Below are positions 63,452 through 64,000 of a DNA stretch of 64,000 nucleotides, in pieces (position 1 is the first letter of the stretch; every line of letters starts with the position of its first letter). The notes beneath the pieces are model-generated. The model worked only from the letters and a program-made list of their open reading frames with translations. It did not search any database and was not told the DNA's origin. The translations under genes and the position numbers were made by a program. The stretch is taken from positions 62,001-126,000 of the forward strand of contig JAJFBE010000002.1 in assembly GCA_020697255.1 (NCBI GenBank). The letters are read 5' to 3'. Origin of the DNA: Burkholderiales bacterium. Lineage in GTDB: Bacteria; Pseudomonadota; Gammaproteobacteria; Burkholderiales; UBA11063.

Positions 63452-64000
63452 CTAATTAATAACTTTCAATACTACATATGTGTATAAATTTTTGTTTAAC
63501 TGTGCCTGATCCAAAATATTCGCCATAAAAGTTTCAATAGAGCCAGCCTTTACTTTAAACTTAACCATGGCATTAGGCAGCGCTTTTTGTACTTTAGCTA
63601 GATCGATATCTTCTACTACCAAATAAACCGGCTCCTGTGGCGTACCCTTCACCTGATTCAAATCAGTAACGGCCTGATACGTATTGTTAGCATGAAAATT
63701 TAAACCAAACATATCCATTTCATTTCTGGATTCAATGTTATAGCTATAAACTTTTGCATTGTTATGTCTATTTACATAATCGGCAATTTGGTATCCGCCG
63801 TCATATTTTGCATATCCCACCCCATTTACCGTGATTAAAAACAAAAATACCATGCTAATTGCAATCGTTGGAAAGGCAATGATTTTAAACTCCCAGCCCC
63901 TATTTCTAAGACGCACAACCAATACCAACCAGGCAATAACATCCAGAATAATTATTATACGCATTGCAGGACCTGATAATACCAGTGGAGCTGCAACTAA
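63452..64000 (-). CDS. Partial membrane protein, glycosyltransferase-39-like C-terminus
   Basis: The frame is open to the right edge of the window, so only the C-terminal part is seen (182 codons with the 12 before the first internal ATG). Two membrane segments (about IIILDVIAWLVLVV and IAFPTIAISMVFLFLITV) are followed by a soluble C-terminal domain of about 115 residues (YQIADYVNRHN, YSYNIESRNEMDMFGL). This resembles the end of ArnT/GT39-type lipid-linked sugar transferases, but the catalytic part lies outside. It stops 5 bp before the RND pump start, so it may share its operon. Confidence 0.5.
   Translation of the reverse strand, partial: LVAAPLVLSGPAMRIIIILDVIAWLVLVVRLRNRGWEFKIIAFPTIAISMVFLFLITVNGVGYAKYDGGYQIADYVNRHNNAKVYSYNIESRNEMDMFGLNFHANNTYQAVTDLNQVKGTPQEPVYLVVEDIDLAKVQKALPNAMVKFKVKAGSIETFMANILDQAQLNKNLYTYVVLKVIN

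Overview
The window is an AT-rich chromosomal segment of a Gram-negative bacterium. Evidence for the cell type: LPS-type glycosyltransferase, RND pump, outer-membrane barrels ending in an aromatic residue, lipoproteins with lipoboxes, MurA/MurB. Gene orders such as lepB-rnc-era, ABC(ATPase)-ABC(permease)-ibaG-murA and a CAU tRNA next to orn are typical of Betaproteobacteria. Short ATTCCC...GGGAAT repeats resemble the dRS3 repeats of Neisseria. I infer an AT-rich betaproteobacterium, possibly Neisseriales; this is inference, not proof. Most of the window is housekeeping DNA. No prophage, IS element or CRISPR array was recognised.

Layout. 1-5.3 kb: fabH (3' end), tyrA, suhB-mutS, purE. 5.3-12.5 kb: a regulatory and stress block with a ChaB-like gene, a PAS/HTH regulator behind a 26-bp palindrome, a three-gene signalling operon (XRE regulator, hybrid histidine kinase, unusual response regulator) and a run of small stress-type genes (ferritin-like DUF2383, DUF883-like, PRC-barrel, lipoprotein). 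13.1-16.5 kb: purK, a CPA2 antiporter and purC, all overlapping. 16.5-18.8 kb: accessory genes of unknown function. 18.8-22.3 kb: four tandem paralogous outer-membrane barrel genes. 22.5-26.3 kb: dedA, glmM, ftsH. 26.4-29.2 kb: accessory island with an autoregulated-looking Fic AMP-transferase gene between two copies of a palindrome array. 29.2-34.4 kb: rlmE, two transporters, coaD, an RsmB-type methylase. 34.4-39.2 kb: a secreted protein, an esterase and two tandem amino-acid permease paralogues. 39.2-46.4 kb: one long leftward block, murA-ibaG-ABC transporter-ftsB-glycosyltransferase-era-rnc-lepB. 46.5-50.4 kb: rnpB (RNase P RNA), Nudix hydrolase, DUF4156 lipoprotein, tRNA(CAU), orn, MFS transporter. 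50.4-54.5 kb: secreted proteins including a duplicated-domain protein and a lipase-like hydrolase. 54.6-57.6 kb: murB, a RelB antitoxin beside an amber-interrupted YafQ-type toxin, a DUF1328 mini-protein, tRNA-Arg(CCT), ruvA. 57.6-64 kb: metQ-metI without metN, an RND efflux adaptor and pump, and a partial membrane glycosyltransferase-like gene.

The most unusual items are the palindrome array on both sides of the fic gene (three palindromes at exact 41-bp spacing, one touching the promoter), the nonsense mutation in an otherwise fully conserved toxin, the four-gene outer-membrane barrel cluster with a hairpin that may act as an attenuator, and a membrane-protein/mini-protein pair at 18.0-18.8 kb. 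Several genes below about 60 codons were found by direct reading: 18604, 26482, 54651, 56616, and the broken toxin at 55878.
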